64,000 nucleotides of DNA from Parietaria judaica (Eukaryota; Streptophyta; Magnoliopsida; Rosales; Urticaceae), in NCBI GenBank assembly GCA_954871525.1, contig OX940861.1, positions 41,677,201-41,741,200 on the forward strand, read 5' to 3'. The translations under genes were made by a program, and so were the position numbers. Positions within the stretch are counted from its first letter, which is position 1, and each line of letters begins with the position of its first letter. Below the pieces are notes generated by a model. The model saw only the letters and a list, made by a program, of their open reading frames with translations, had not been told where the DNA came from and made no database searches. This document shows, piece after piece, positions 1 to 10,689 of this stretch.

Positions 1-1692
1 TACCCCAAATGCCATCTTCTTCTCTCCCATCATTTTGAGCGCGTAGAAATTTACGTGCCCAAGTCATGCGTGCCATAACCAAGCTGGGTCTGCTAGGGAC
101 GCCATTAAGCAGACGGGTTGGCCCGTCTCCAGGAGTATCTTGTACAGCCTGTTTGGCATTCTCTTCACCTTCATCAACAGGGCGCCGCTTTGGTTCCACA
201 TCTTCATGTACGAGCCGGCCATCACCACCGTGTTGCCGACTTCCGTCATCTGACCAAGGCTGATGATGTTACTCTTCAGCTTCGGGATGTAGTAAACCTG
301 AGTCAGCAGGCGTTGGTCCCCGTTCTTGCACTGGAACAGGATGGACCCTCTGCCTCTGATTTCGATGATTGATTCATCGCCGAACTTCACACTCCCTGTG
401 ATCTTCTCGTCAAGCTCTTCAAATTTAGCTCGATCTCCCGTCATGTGGTTGCTCGCACCATTGTCTAAATACCAGACGTCGGTATAGACTTTCTTCTCTC
501 CGTCTACGAGGAGGTTTGCAATAACCTTGTCCTCGATAAGCATGACCGTCTCTTCGGCCATCTTTTCCAGGCTGGGCCTTTTCTCGGCCATCCTCAGCTC
601 GGGCTCCGGGCTCGACTTTACGTCGACTGGCTCCTCCAGGTTGGTCCTCTCTCCGACCGCTTCTCGCCCGGGCTCAGCGTTGCTCTCACGTTCGACGCTC
701 GTCTCCTCCTCTCTCCGCACTTCAACGTTTCTCTCCTGTTGGGCGAACATCAGCATTTGCTCATCTTCGTGGAATCTTGTCAGATTCGCTTCGTCGGCGT
801 ACTTCCTACTGCGGCATTCCGATGCATAGTGCCCGATCTTCTGACAATTGTAGCACTTCACCGTGCTCTTGTCTCTTCGGGCCGTGGTGCCTTCCTGGCG
901 GGATGAGCTACTACCGCGACCTCGCATGTCACGACCTCTCCCTCGTCCTCGGCCTATACCACGTGCTCGGCTATCTCCGCTGTACCCGCCACGACTCGAC
1001 GAGCTTGAAGAAGACTCAGCTCCATAGTTCTTCTTCTGCTTGGCCTCCCATTCTTCATGTGTCAACAAGAGGTGCTTCTCCTCTTCGTTCTTCACCGTGA
1101 CGCCTCCCATTTGCGTAGCCATCGCTTCTTGGCTTGCTAGCAAATTCTCGAACTCTACAAGTGATGGTTGAACAGGCCATCCTTGTACAACAATCACGAA
1201 GCTTCGGTACTCCGGTCTCAACCCGTGGATTATGATCCTCTTCATACGAGCTTCTCCAATTACGGACTTCGGATCAAGGTCGCTAATCTCACGACATATC
1301 GACTTGACCTTGTGGAAATACTGAGCAACCGTCACGTCGCGTTGTGAGATTGACAGTAGCTCGTTCTCCAAGAGTTGTAGCCTCGCGTCGTTTTTCTTAG
1401 AGAAAAGCGTCGTGAACGTCTCCCATGCTTCTTTGGGCGTCTTGTCGTCCCGAATGTGCTCCAATATCTCTTCTTCAACGGTGGTCTTCAGGGCAAACAT
1501 TGCTTTGCCTGCTTTGATTCTCCATTTGCGTAGGGTGCCGTTAGCATCTTCCTCCGGCGGCGTAGTTTCGCCTCCGCCGACGACCTCCCATAGGTCGTGC
1601 CCTTGCAAATAGGACATCATGCATGTTGCCCATGTGTTGTAGTTGTTGCTGTTGAGTTTCTTGATTCCTCCGACTACTTGGAGATCACTCAT
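1..1692 (-). pseudogene. copia gag-protease-(integrase) polyprotein, interrupted by a nonsense codon
   Basis: The natural start is the ATG at 1692-1690 (MSDLQVVGG...). Upstream frame is open but runs into the leader, so the longer reading is not chosen. The order is a UBN2-type gag domain (about residues 5-220), an RG/S-rich linker, a CCHC zinc knuckle (CYNCQKIGHYASEC), a charged E/R-rich spacer and the retropepsin motif (WYLDNGASNHMTG, where many copia elements have DSGA). The GAG-pre-integrase motif begins LWHA and is cut by TGA at 66-64. Translation past that stop continues in the same frame to position 1 with typical GAG-pre-integrase residues (LGHVN). A single CGA-to-TGA change at a CpG would explain the stop. 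The first aspartate of the catalytic DSG triplet is retained (as D-N-G), so the protease may also be altered. This copy cannot make a full polyprotein without readthrough. Confidence 0.88.
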
Positions 1693-1834
1693 CGTGTTGG
1701 CAATACCTAGACACAAAAAAAACTCACACAGTAAAATCTCAAGAAATCGTTTCTGATGTGGAAGATCAGTCGGAACCGCAACCACAGAGCATACTCAGAA
1801 TTTCAAGAGACCTGACAACAACACTCGTAACCCC

Positions 1835-1846
1835 GCTCTGATACCA
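1835..1846 (-). other. primer binding site (tRNA-iMet type)
   Basis: On the minus strand the sequence reads TGGTATCAGAGC, complementary to the 3' end of initiator tRNA-Met as in most plant copia elements. It lies two bases inside the LTR edge. Confidence 0.9.
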
Positions 1847-1848
1847 AA

Positions 1849-2238
1849 TGTTGGTTCCAAATGGATCGTCGAACCGAAACACACCGAGTCGAATCGAAAC
1901 ACCGTGCCGAAATAGCAAACGACAATAAGGCCACTCACTTTAATACTCTCTCTGTATAAGCACTCACACTCAATATATATATGCAGCAAGAGAGTATAAG
2001 AAGAATGAAAGGAAATTGATATTCTATAAATTGAAGATGTCGATGGTTGGTGTTATTCAATGCATAAGTCTACATGACTATTTATAGGGAAATAAAACTA
2101 ATAAAAAATCTTAACAAACTTGGGCTTCAAGCATACTTGACTGCCAAGTAAATCAGTCAATAAACTTGCTAACCAAGTCTTGCTAAAGTCAAGGCTTATC
2201 ATCACAGTTGATGATGTTTATTTGGCATCCTTGTAACA
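1849..2238 (-). repeat. 5' LTR of the copia element
   Basis: It begins TGTTGG next to the primer binding site and ends TTGTAACA, so it carries the canonical TG...CA ends. It is 390 bp long. It holds a TATA motif on the minus strand (2078-2087). The second LTR lies outside the window, so its age cannot be estimated. Confidence 0.82.
2078..2087 (-). promoter_or_regulatory. TATA box of the copia LTR
   Basis: The minus strand reads CTATAAATAG, a strong plant TATA match. It lies inside the LTR upstream of gag, where the element's promoter is expected. Confidence 0.55.
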
Positions 2239-2319
2239 ATGGTCATTTTTCAGTGAAATCTATTTACAATATCTTTTGCTCTAATCATTAATTATATCCT
2301 CAATGACAAAAAAAATTAT

Positions 2320-3340
2320 GGAAATAATTTCTTTCGCATTCAAGATCGATTACGTGTTGGAGAGCTTTTTTGGGATATCTTCCAACTGAGCTTACTTTGC
2401 AAAAAAGAAAAAAAAAAGATTATCGTTAGCTTCAAAAGGTCGGTTATGTAACAATCACGTGGAGGACTCGGAACATATATTTGTTAATTGCGACTTTGCA
2501 GGTTTGGTATGAATTTCTATTTCTGATATTTTTCGAAAGCCAATTAACAGATCCGGTTTACCTGCTTTACTTCTTTCGAATGCATCATTTGTTAATCTTA
2601 GTCCTCGTGTTTTTGCGCTTTGGAATACTGCTATTAATTCTGCAATTTGGCTGATTCGGCATACTAGAAATGCTTCTTCATTTCAAGATGAGACCCAACA
2701 TTAACAATTTCTTGAGACAGGTTTGGCGACTTACGAAGGAGGCTAATTTCTTTATTCTATGGTTGACAAGCACTACAAAGGACTTAAGGATTTTGGACTT
2801 TTTTGGGGTGGATGTTCATCCAAAGAAAGCTCCAAATATCATTTCAATAGTTTGACTTCCTCCCTTCGCATCTTGGTTAAAATGCAATATTGGCTCTTGT
2901 CTTGGTGTTCAAGGTGTGGCTGGGGGTGGAGGCATTTTTAGAACCTACCGAGGGTTTCCTCATGGCTCGTTCGCTTTTCGTATCGACTCTGCTTTCTCCT
3001 TTGAAGCTGAACTGATTGCTGTTATGTTTGCTATTGAAGAGGCTAAGGAGTTTCATTGGGAGAAGGTGTGGCTAAAATGTGACTCTAGCTACGTTGTTCT
3101 ACTATTCCTTAAAAAATCACGTGAAGTGATTCCTTGGAGGTTGCGAGCTCGGTGGTCTTAATGTATTCATTTTCTTGAGACTATTCAATTCAAGATAAGT
3201 CATATATAGAGAGAGAAATAGAGCGTCAAATGTCTTAGCTAGTTAAGGGGCTCAATGTTCAAGTCATCATTGGTGGGCTTCTCACCCTGATTTCATCGAT
3301 TCATTTGTTAACGATGACATTTGTACGAGAGAGAACTTTC
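2320..3340 (+). pseudogene. decayed 3' part of a LINE (zinc-binding RT tail and RNase H)
   Basis: Scattered plus-strand frames match the C-terminal part of plant LINE polyproteins. Around 2440-2510 a zf-RVT-like piece is visible (CNNH...EHIFVNCDFAG). At 2900-3160 an RNase H-like piece reads GGGGIFR...FEAELIAVMFAIEEA...VWLKCDSSYVV, with the conserved acidic residues of the family. The pieces are in different frames with stops between them, so it is non-functional. I see no clear poly-A tail or target duplication. Confidence 0.6.
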
Positions 3341-3760
3341 GGTTTCGTTAGTTCTCTGCTCTTTTTTCTTTTGTTTGTAAATTTTTATTTATATTATCAT
3401 GAGCTCCATTTCTTATTTTGCGTTTCCTGAGTGTCAATTTCATTGAAAATCAGACTCGCATTATAAGATTATGGACCTCTATCTTTTATTTTTTTTTTAA
3501 AAGGAAGCAAATGTTATATATACATTTTTTTTTTTGAATGGAGCAAATGTTATAATTTAAACCGAAGAGAAACCACATCAAATTAATTTAGTTTTCGCTT
3601 CAGTCTCTTGAAAAAAAAAAAGACAAAAAAAAAATCCACAATATTCGATGGAAAAATATATCAGATAGTTTTTACCCTGAAAAAGTGCAACGTGATTTCT
3701 TTAACAGCTGACGAGAAATAAGGAACAAACAAAATAAAATAAAAAATAAAAAAATACCAC

Positions 3761-3858
3761 TAATATATCCCTCTAAAGATATATTTTGATATCAGATATA
3801 CTAACTCTATAATATATCCCTCTAAATATATATTTTGATATCACACTAATATATATGT
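3761..3858. repeat. two tandem copies of a 49-bp AT-rich unit
   Basis: The unit starting taatatatccctctaaa at 3761 recurs at 3810 with few changes, and a shorter echo (ctaactctataatcg) follows near 3879. The array sits 200-370 bases upstream of the small gene at 4138 and may lie in its promoter. Confidence 0.7.
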
Positions 3859-4011
3859 GATATCTACTCTATATATACTAACTCTATAATCGCAATCGTA
3901 TATCTCTAGTCTCCTGCTCTACGAATTTTCTCAACAAAATCCCATACTCTCCATCAAGCATAATCAATTGTCTTAGTGAACTTCGACTGCGATAACTTCT
4001 GATTCCTCCAA

Positions 4012-4158
4012 TGGCGGTCGAACCAGCTCCCGCGGAACCCGTCATCTCCAAACCCAGCGAGTTCGAGATTCATAAACAATACCCGGCTTTCCGTAAAATC
4101 ATTAAATATCACCCCGTCGAAGGCGATGCGGTCAGCCATGGCGACTCACTCGATTAGT
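4012..4158 (+). CDS. 48-codon upstream ORF overlapping the start of the next gene
   Basis: ATG at 4012 opens a 48-codon frame (MAVEPAPAEPVISKPSEF...) ending at TAG 4156-4158. It is out of frame with, and overlaps, the ATG at 4138. It is either a regulatory upstream ORF or the real first exon of a gene model I could not complete: every donor I tried in this frame leads to an early stop in exon 2. Its codons look coding-like (GAA CCC GTC ATC TCC), unlike the AT-rich surroundings. I do not recognise the protein. Confidence 0.35.
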
Positions 4159-4863
4159 CTCAGTACGTTAGAAAACTTCTACCGTTTATTATCTGTCATA
4201 TTGTATATTCTTCTATTAATCAAGAAAACTCGGAAAATTTTGATCAATCTTCATATTAAATCTCTGAACATATTGCGATTCACGTAATTTTGACTAATTT
4301 TTGTTATGAATTTGCAGTTCTTGATCACGCCGGTCAAAATCAGCAACAGGAAGTGTCACACTATGAGACTGCGGCTCAATCTCAAGCGGTTAATTTGAAG
4401 ACTAATCATCAAAGGTTTGTTCGATTGCGCGGTTTCGTCTCAAGCGGCTAATCTGAATATTAATCGTCGGAATTTGATCAACTCCGTGGCTCAACCTCAA
4501 CCAGTCAGTATGAAGATTGACCATCGGAATTTGTTCGATGGCCCGGCTCCGTCTCAAACGGTTAACACGAAGAATGATCACCCGAATATGAAGGTGCAAT
4601 TGCATAAACCGGTCCCTACTGCACCTGTGACTTTGACTCCTGTGAGTATTTTAACAAAATGCTTAATTAGAATCACATAATTGAAATTTGTTGAATTAAT
4701 CTTTATGCATTTTTTGATAAGTAATTTTGTGAATCAGGTGTGGGATCTTCTCGAAAGTTTGAGCGAAGACCAAGTTATGGAAGCCCTGCAAGCGTTTGGT
4801 CCGGACGAAGAATTCGATATCGACACGTCGGATTATGACGCTGTCCATCCAAAACGAAGATGA
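4138..4863 (+). pseudogene. small three-exon gene with a 19-residue coding repeat, frame broken
   Basis: Not a family I recognise. Exons read by splice sites are 4138-4162 (donor A|GTACGT), 4318-4641 (donor CCT|GTGAGT) and 4738-4863 (stop TGA). Exon 2 holds about four copies of a 57-bp/19-aa unit, of which three good ones start near 4417, 4474 and 4531 (pattern ...SQ..N...NHRNLFD). The reading frame entering exon 2 fits only the first repeat; the later repeats and exon 3 are one base out. Comparison of repeat copies places one extra base near 4405-4416. Exon 3 encodes a tidy acidic tail (VWDLLESLSEDQVMEALQAF) that looks helical. It may be a recent pseudogene, a sequencing error, or a gene whose true start I have missed. 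Confidence 0.45.
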
Positions 4864-5491
4864 CAAGATTGAGCAGCAGGGCCGGACCCGGGCCCGGGCC
4901 CGTTTGGGGGTGGCTTACGTTAATTATTCTTTTATGAAATTTGCACATGCAATAGTGTAGTACTTTAGCCTCATACCCAAAATAGAACTAACCCACTTTT
5001 ATGGATTTTTTTATTATTGTAATTAACATTACATCCATTTATTGTTTATATATCTTATTGGGATACGCTAAGACTTCTTCATGTTGTACTCATAATTTCT
5101 TAATGTAAATTTTTATATTTTTACTCAACGTCCTTTTTTTTTTTTACCTAAATCCAGTTTGTACAATTTTAGAAAACTTAATTCGTTTTCTTTCTTACAA
5201 AATCTGGGATCCAAATCCGGTATCCTAATAAAATAATGTGTTTTAGACCCGGTTTTAGTCCCCCTATTTACATGCATGTGCAAACAATTGGAATACTTAA
5301 AATTGAGAAAAGATCATAACTTTTTCATAATGTTCGCAGATCATTATTGAGCATAAACACTGTTACTTGGGAACACAAGAAAACATTTAAACAAGCATGG
5401 AGGTTCAAATTTGAAATATGGTAAATCAATTACTCGAAACAAAATAAAACTGGCTAATCTCAAGAGAGTCACTTTAGAATGTCTGACATCT
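4864..5491. other. intergenic, between two convergent genes
   Basis: It holds the 3' flanks of the small gene and of glutamine synthetase. A short GC-rich self-complementary run (cccgggcccgggcccg, 4887-4902) follows the stop of the small gene. The rest is AT-rich, with a degenerate stretch near 5150-5260 (ggatccaaatccggtatcc) like the 'ccggt' MITE remnants elsewhere in the window. I see no gene. Confidence 0.5.
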
Positions 5492-7164
5492 TCAAGGCTT
5501 CCAGAGGAGAGTGGTCTCGGCGATCATCGACGTGACAACATATGGATCCATGCTCGAAGCCGGCCTTCGGTCCTCAAAGTAGCCTGCCATTGCCGCCGAA
5601 AAAAACATTGAACACGCGATTCAGAAACTACAATTTCTGTCTTTTAAGATGAGTATAGCAACACACTAACCTTTGCCGTCCTTTTCAGTGTCACGCCCAA
5701 CACGAACGGAGGCTCCGCGGTCCGCAACGCCCTGTCGAGTTAATGCGATCAGAATAATAATAACATATACGATCATCTATTTAGAGAGTTAATTTTTTAT
5801 ATAATTTGAAAATGAGCGTTTTACAATATATGTACGTCGTGTGACTTAAATAATTGTATGTCAATTTGAAAAGATTCTTTTTAAAAGGCCGCAAAACTAT
5901 ATATAAATATATAGATACACTTATGTACACACTATAAAATTGATAAAATTAGTAATGTTGGCACTATTAAAATTAAGTTTTAATGAAAATATTAAATAAT
6001 ATATAAATAATAATATATTCAATTTATACATTAGTCAATAAATTACCAATTTATATACAAAAAAATAATAATCAGTGGCATACATAAATTATATTTCATT
6101 TATTATACCGGATATCAAATTAGATTAAGTACTTTTAGCATTAATTTCATATATAACGGATATATATGAAGCTAAATCTGATCAAACACGCATATTTACA
6201 CTATCATTTTATTAACTCTAAATTAGTAATAGTTAAGTTAGTTTAAAAGTATATATATGTAAGTAGAATATGTACGAAATAAATTTATAGCACAAAATGA
6301 TATAAAAATGCATATATGTTTGTAGGTATATTTGCCTAAAATCCCTATAAATTTAGGAATATACTACTTCAAATACATAAATGACCAATTATTACCAGAT
6401 TTGTTTAGATTGATCATTACTTTCATCTAACATTTTATTGCAAAGAAAAACACATATAAAATAAAAACTCCTCTAGTTTTGAGTTTTTGTTTTCGAAATA
6501 AGATCGGAAATTCGAAGGTGCTCTTACCCAAGAGAATGAGTTGATATCGGCAGTCTCGTGACGACCGGTCAATCTCCTCTCATTGCCTTCTCCATAAGCA
6601 GCAATGTGCTCCTTGTGGCGCAACCCGAGTTTCTCAATTGACTTCTTGATCAGATCAATCCCGCCGTCAGCTCGCATTGACTTTGTGCTATCCCGGAAAG
6701 AAAATAAAGCCTCCCAAGTCAACGCAATACTTCAAACAAGTTATTGTTACTAGTACGTAGTAATTTAATTGTAGTGTAGTCGGAACTCTTTTTCGGTTTC
6801 TAACATTCGGACAAAAATAAGTACGTTTTCAAAATGTCCATTGATTTCAATTTCTATATTGTTTGTTGCTAAAAAAATAAATTAATATGGACCGTCATAT
6901 TTAAATCTAAACTCGAAAATACCTATAGTTAGTGTGCGCGCCAGCACCATTCCAATCACCCTGATAATCAAAGAACCAGAACCTCAGTATCAAAACATAG
7001 TCAAAGTTTTTTAACATTTGTGAGATGAAAAAGAGTTTTGACTGACCGGAACAGGCTTCGGATCAAATGAGACGACGACTTCAACGATTTCTGCGACCCT
7101 CTAACGATCATCAAGCACATTGGAACAATAAGTGAAACGTGTAAGAATCAAAATGCTGATTGGA

Positions 7165-7199
<35 letters not shown>

Positions 7200-10100
7200 C
7201 GTGTTGCCTGTACCTCAAGAATGTAGCGGGCAACCCAGAGTTGATCACCCGCTTTGATACCAACACAAGGACCAACTTGAAACTCCCACTGCGCAAAGCC
7301 AACATCATCACCATTACAACTATTTTATTATTATTATTAGATTAAAACACAAGCAATCGTGTTTTGAACGACGGCAGCTGGATGGCCAAAACCGGTTGCG
7401 GGAAAAGAAAAGATTTTTTTTTTTTTTTTTTTTTATAAGAAAAACATAAAATATAAGTAAAAGTTTGGAGAGGATGTGTTGGGTGAAAAAAAAAACAGAT
7501 TTTTATCTTTGTAATATAAAAATTAATTTTTTGTACCTAATTTATTATTAATTTAGTTAATATTTTTAATCACCATTGCTCAATACTATTATTTACAAAA
7601 ACCCAGTGGTATATCTATCGGTTATTGATATACCGGTAAAATTGGATAGGCTTAATAAGTTAAAAGATTTTTAAAAACTTACGAAAACTCTATCAATATC
7701 CCGTAAACATTGGTACACCTGTAAAATCAAACCATCGGGTAATTTTTTGTTCCAGAATTCTTATATAATTTTTTGAACTAAAATAATTCCTGCTATGAGA
7801 TAGAAATGAATGTAGCGCGGCACATCAAATCAAATTGCGTTTAAAAAATTAATAATTTTTTGCTAGAGATATTTAAAAAAAAAACGTGTTAATCATGGTC
7901 AACATGTTTAGCTTATTTTTTTATTGAAGAGATGCATAAAGTTTATTGGATTTTGTGTATTTTTATTTAAATTTTTGTTGCCTTTTGTTTTAGTTATATT
8001 TTGTTATACTTAATTCTTACAAATACACAATTATTATTATTATTTTATGTAAAATCCAGATCCAGTTCTGAAAACTAGTTCTTAGAATTTGATAACCGGT
8101 TTTTTGGGTAGCCGGATTTCCAGTTCCGGTTTTCAAAATTCCAATGTCTGGGATCCGGTTCCGGTTCTATGATATTGAAAGAAAAGAACTAGTCTTGGAC
8201 CTTGTTTCACCCCTCAAGACATTGAGCTCTAATTTTTGCAAAAAGTCATGAGCAACATCGGTTATAGTGAACGATACTTACTTGGCCAGGCATGACCTCG
8301 GCGTTGACTCCAGAGATGTCGATCCCGGCGTAGAGGCAAGCCTTGTAATGTGCGTCCACTATGTCGCGGCCGAATGACTTGTCCGCCCCTATGGCGCAGT
8401 AGTAAGGACCCTAACGAGACCGAAAAATAACATTAATATGCTGCCGCTTGTTTATTTGAGCGACAAATTGAAGAACTATTTTGAGAAAACGACGGAATTA
8501 TACTTGAGCACCGGGATAGCCGCCGATGGGCCATCCGATGGGCCACTTAACGTCTTTCTGAAGAAGAGTGTACTCTTGCTCGATGCCGTACCTGAAAAAT
8601 AAGGTCATGAGATAACCTTTCCTAACATAATAAATTAATAAGTAAGATTAATACCTTAATAAATATAATTATACTTACAATTAGTATAGCATTATTACAA
8701 TAGAAAAGTCAATTTTAAGCACAAAATATATTGTATTTTCAGCATTTATAATACATTTATAGCTCCGTGTCAATCTTAGATGATTTTTATTTATTTATTT
8801 TTAAAATATCACAGTAATAATTCATAATCAATAAATCAGTGCTGAAAAGTGGCTGAAAAATAATCTGTTAAAGAAACCAACACTTTTGTAAGAGAATAAA
8901 TTATATTAAACAATATTTTAAATAGTAAATATAATCTTGATAAATTAATAATACGGTGACAATAAATAATTATTATATCATTGAAGTTATTATCTTATTA
9001 AATATTAATTTAATATATTAATCCTGAGTCGGAAATTAAAAAATATAATTTAATCAAAACTAATAATATATGGATTATTAATTTACTACGTTGGTTCAAA
9101 TTTGAGACGGCCAACCATATAATTTAATTAAAATTATTAATTTAACGAAATTCTATTTTATTATATACAGTAATACCAAGGCTCCTCGGCTGCCACGTCA
9201 GGGTGGCTGAATATCTTCTCAGCACTGTGTCGTTTGTTCGTAGGGATCGGCTCGCCATTTGGCGCGTAAGCGTCGCACATCACCTGCGCACAAAGACCAA
9301 AATGCCCTTTGACTTTGACTTCTGCTGTGTGTATCCCAGAATAAACACAGATTCTTGACTTATATCTCACTCACCATGATGTTGTTTCCTCGCCTGAATG
9401 GATCCTTAAACACCGCTTGAGGACTACATTTAATTAAATACATTATTATTAATTTATAATTTACAAAATAAACTTTGTAAAATAACACAATTTTTTTTAA
9501 TCTTGATTTACTTAACAAGCTCATAGTTTGAAGAGAAAAAAAAATAGAATGAGAGTTTTTTTTCTTTCTTTCTAATGAATTAATAAGACATTTTTTTTTT
9601 CAGATAGTGAATTTATTTTGCAAATGACTACATATACATTCTAATTCTATATGTAAATAACTAAAAGAAAATTAACATTAGAGTATATCATTAATTTTAA
9701 TATGTACTTTAACTGAATTATACTACTTGTGAATATTGATAATGAAATATCAAAACACTTGATGATATGATTTCATAATAAAACGATTATCGTTTTCTAC
9801 TTCGCCACCCTCAAATTTGAACTGAAAGGTCCATCCCTAACGACCGTTGACGAGAGAGTAGCGTACTATAGAATGACTTCACTGTCGCCCCCGGTAGCTT
9901 GCTCTGTGCTTGAACCGTCGAAGTTCCATTTCGGAAGCTTGGACGGGTCCGAAACTGGTCCTTTCAGAGTCTGCGACACACAGTTCCGAGCTTATATATA
10001 ATTAAAAAAAAATGAAACAATTCAAATCAAATGTATATGTATATGTACCCTAGCTTTGCTTCTGATGTCCGTGCCAGATCCACCAATCCTGCATCAGAAT

Positions 10101-10264
10101 ATAAAAAATATAATGACATGTATAATATAATACATACAGTAATTTTGGTGAATCAGATATATATATAGATATATAGAGTGATGGATTTACCAAATGTACT
10201 CGGCGATGATCTGCTCGGTGGTCTGAGAGAGATCGAGGTTGAGGAGCTCGTTGAGGATCGTCAT
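5492..10264 (-). CDS. GLN1: cytosolic glutamine synthetase (GS1), 13 exons, 356 aa
   Basis: ATP-dependent ligation of ammonia to glutamate; the cytosolic plant enzyme is a decamer that assimilates and recycles nitrogen. Exons (minus order): 10264-10191, 10088-10049, 9970-9867, 9423-9375, 9283-9177, 8591-8504, 8410-8282, 7288-7214, 7100-7047, 6960-6923, 6687-6528, 5731-5671, 5583-5492. They total 1071 bp, exactly 356 codons plus stop, the usual GS1 length. Every junction is GT-AG and in phase. Catalytic residues fall at the maize GS1 positions: D56 (WNFDGSST), E129/E131 (EQEY), E192, E199 (GQWE), H249 (AGAHTN) and the [14 protein letters not shown] loop. There is no plastid transit peptide, hence cytosolic. 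Unusual substitutions are [13 protein letters not shown], where the family usually has GQAPGEDSE, and [16 protein letters not shown]. Confidence 0.96.
7167..7196. repeat. (AT)15 microsatellite in glutamine synthetase intron 8
   Basis: Pure dinucleotide run between exons 8 and 9 of the gene. It is likely length-polymorphic and usable as a marker for this locus. Confidence 0.95.
8045..8215. repeat. 'ccggttcc'-rich MITE-like remnant in glutamine synthetase intron 7
   Basis: Several copies of ccggtt/ccggat/tccagttccgg occur in an otherwise AT-rich intron, ending near ttgtttcacccctc. The style matches the hAT-type MITE with a clean target duplication at 50027-50353. I could not find paired ends here. 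Confidence 0.35.
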
Positions 10265-10320
10265 GGCTTCAACAGACAGAGAGAGAGAGAAAGCGCGGCT
10301 TTTCGAGGAAGCTTTGAGGC

Positions 10321-10330
10321 TAATTTATAG
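10321..10330 (-). promoter_or_regulatory. TATA box of the glutamine synthetase gene
   Basis: The minus strand reads CTATAAATTA about 57-66 bases upstream of the start codon, leaving room for a short 5' UTR that contains a CTCTCTGTCTG run. Position and match are good, but the transcription start is inferred. Confidence 0.5.
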
Positions 10331-10689
10331 CGGAGTTAGAGAGGGTAGAAATGTAATTTTACAAATGGAAGCCTATTATTATGCTTCGATAAACAAGGTT
10401 GGATTGGTGGTTGTGGTTTGGAAGTTGACCTTTTTAAATGTCTTTCTCGTTTTGAGACAAATAAGGAGCTTCTGAAATGTGGGTGTCTTCTTCTCCTTGG
10501 AAACTTACATCCTTCAAAATTAAATAATGATGATCAGATTATAAATAAATAAATAAATGAGTAAAAATATTGGAGTAGAATCGGGACTAAGTACGGGACT
10601 AGTAGAATCGGGACTGAGGTATGGCCGAAAACATATATATATATGCATGCTTTTCTAACGAGCAAAAAAAACCAATTCAACCACAAGGC
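10331..10689. other. glutamine synthetase upstream region
   Basis: AT-rich. It contains a (AAAT)n-like run near 10540 and a short repeated phrase (gtagaatcgggact, twice at about 10575-10615) just before the hAT relic. I see no gene; some glutamine synthetase promoter elements should lie here. Confidence 0.4.

Larger units (their letters stand above)
1..2238 (-). mobile_element. Ty1/copia LTR retrotransposon, 5' part only
   Basis: The element reads on the minus strand. Its 5' LTR is the right-hand end (1849-2238), followed by a tRNA-Met-type primer binding site and then gag, protease and the start of the integrase region. The rest, including reverse transcriptase and the 3' LTR, lies beyond position 1, so the partner target duplication cannot be checked. 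The five bases after the LTR, atggt at 2239-2243, are the candidate duplication. The domain order gag, CCHC zinc knuckle, aspartic protease, GAG-pre-integrase is that of Ty1/copia. Confidence 0.9.

Noticed and set aside
4887..4902. GC palindrome cccgggcccgggcccg after the small gene
   Set aside because: Too short and simple to call a terminator or site; plant Pol II genes do not use such terminators.
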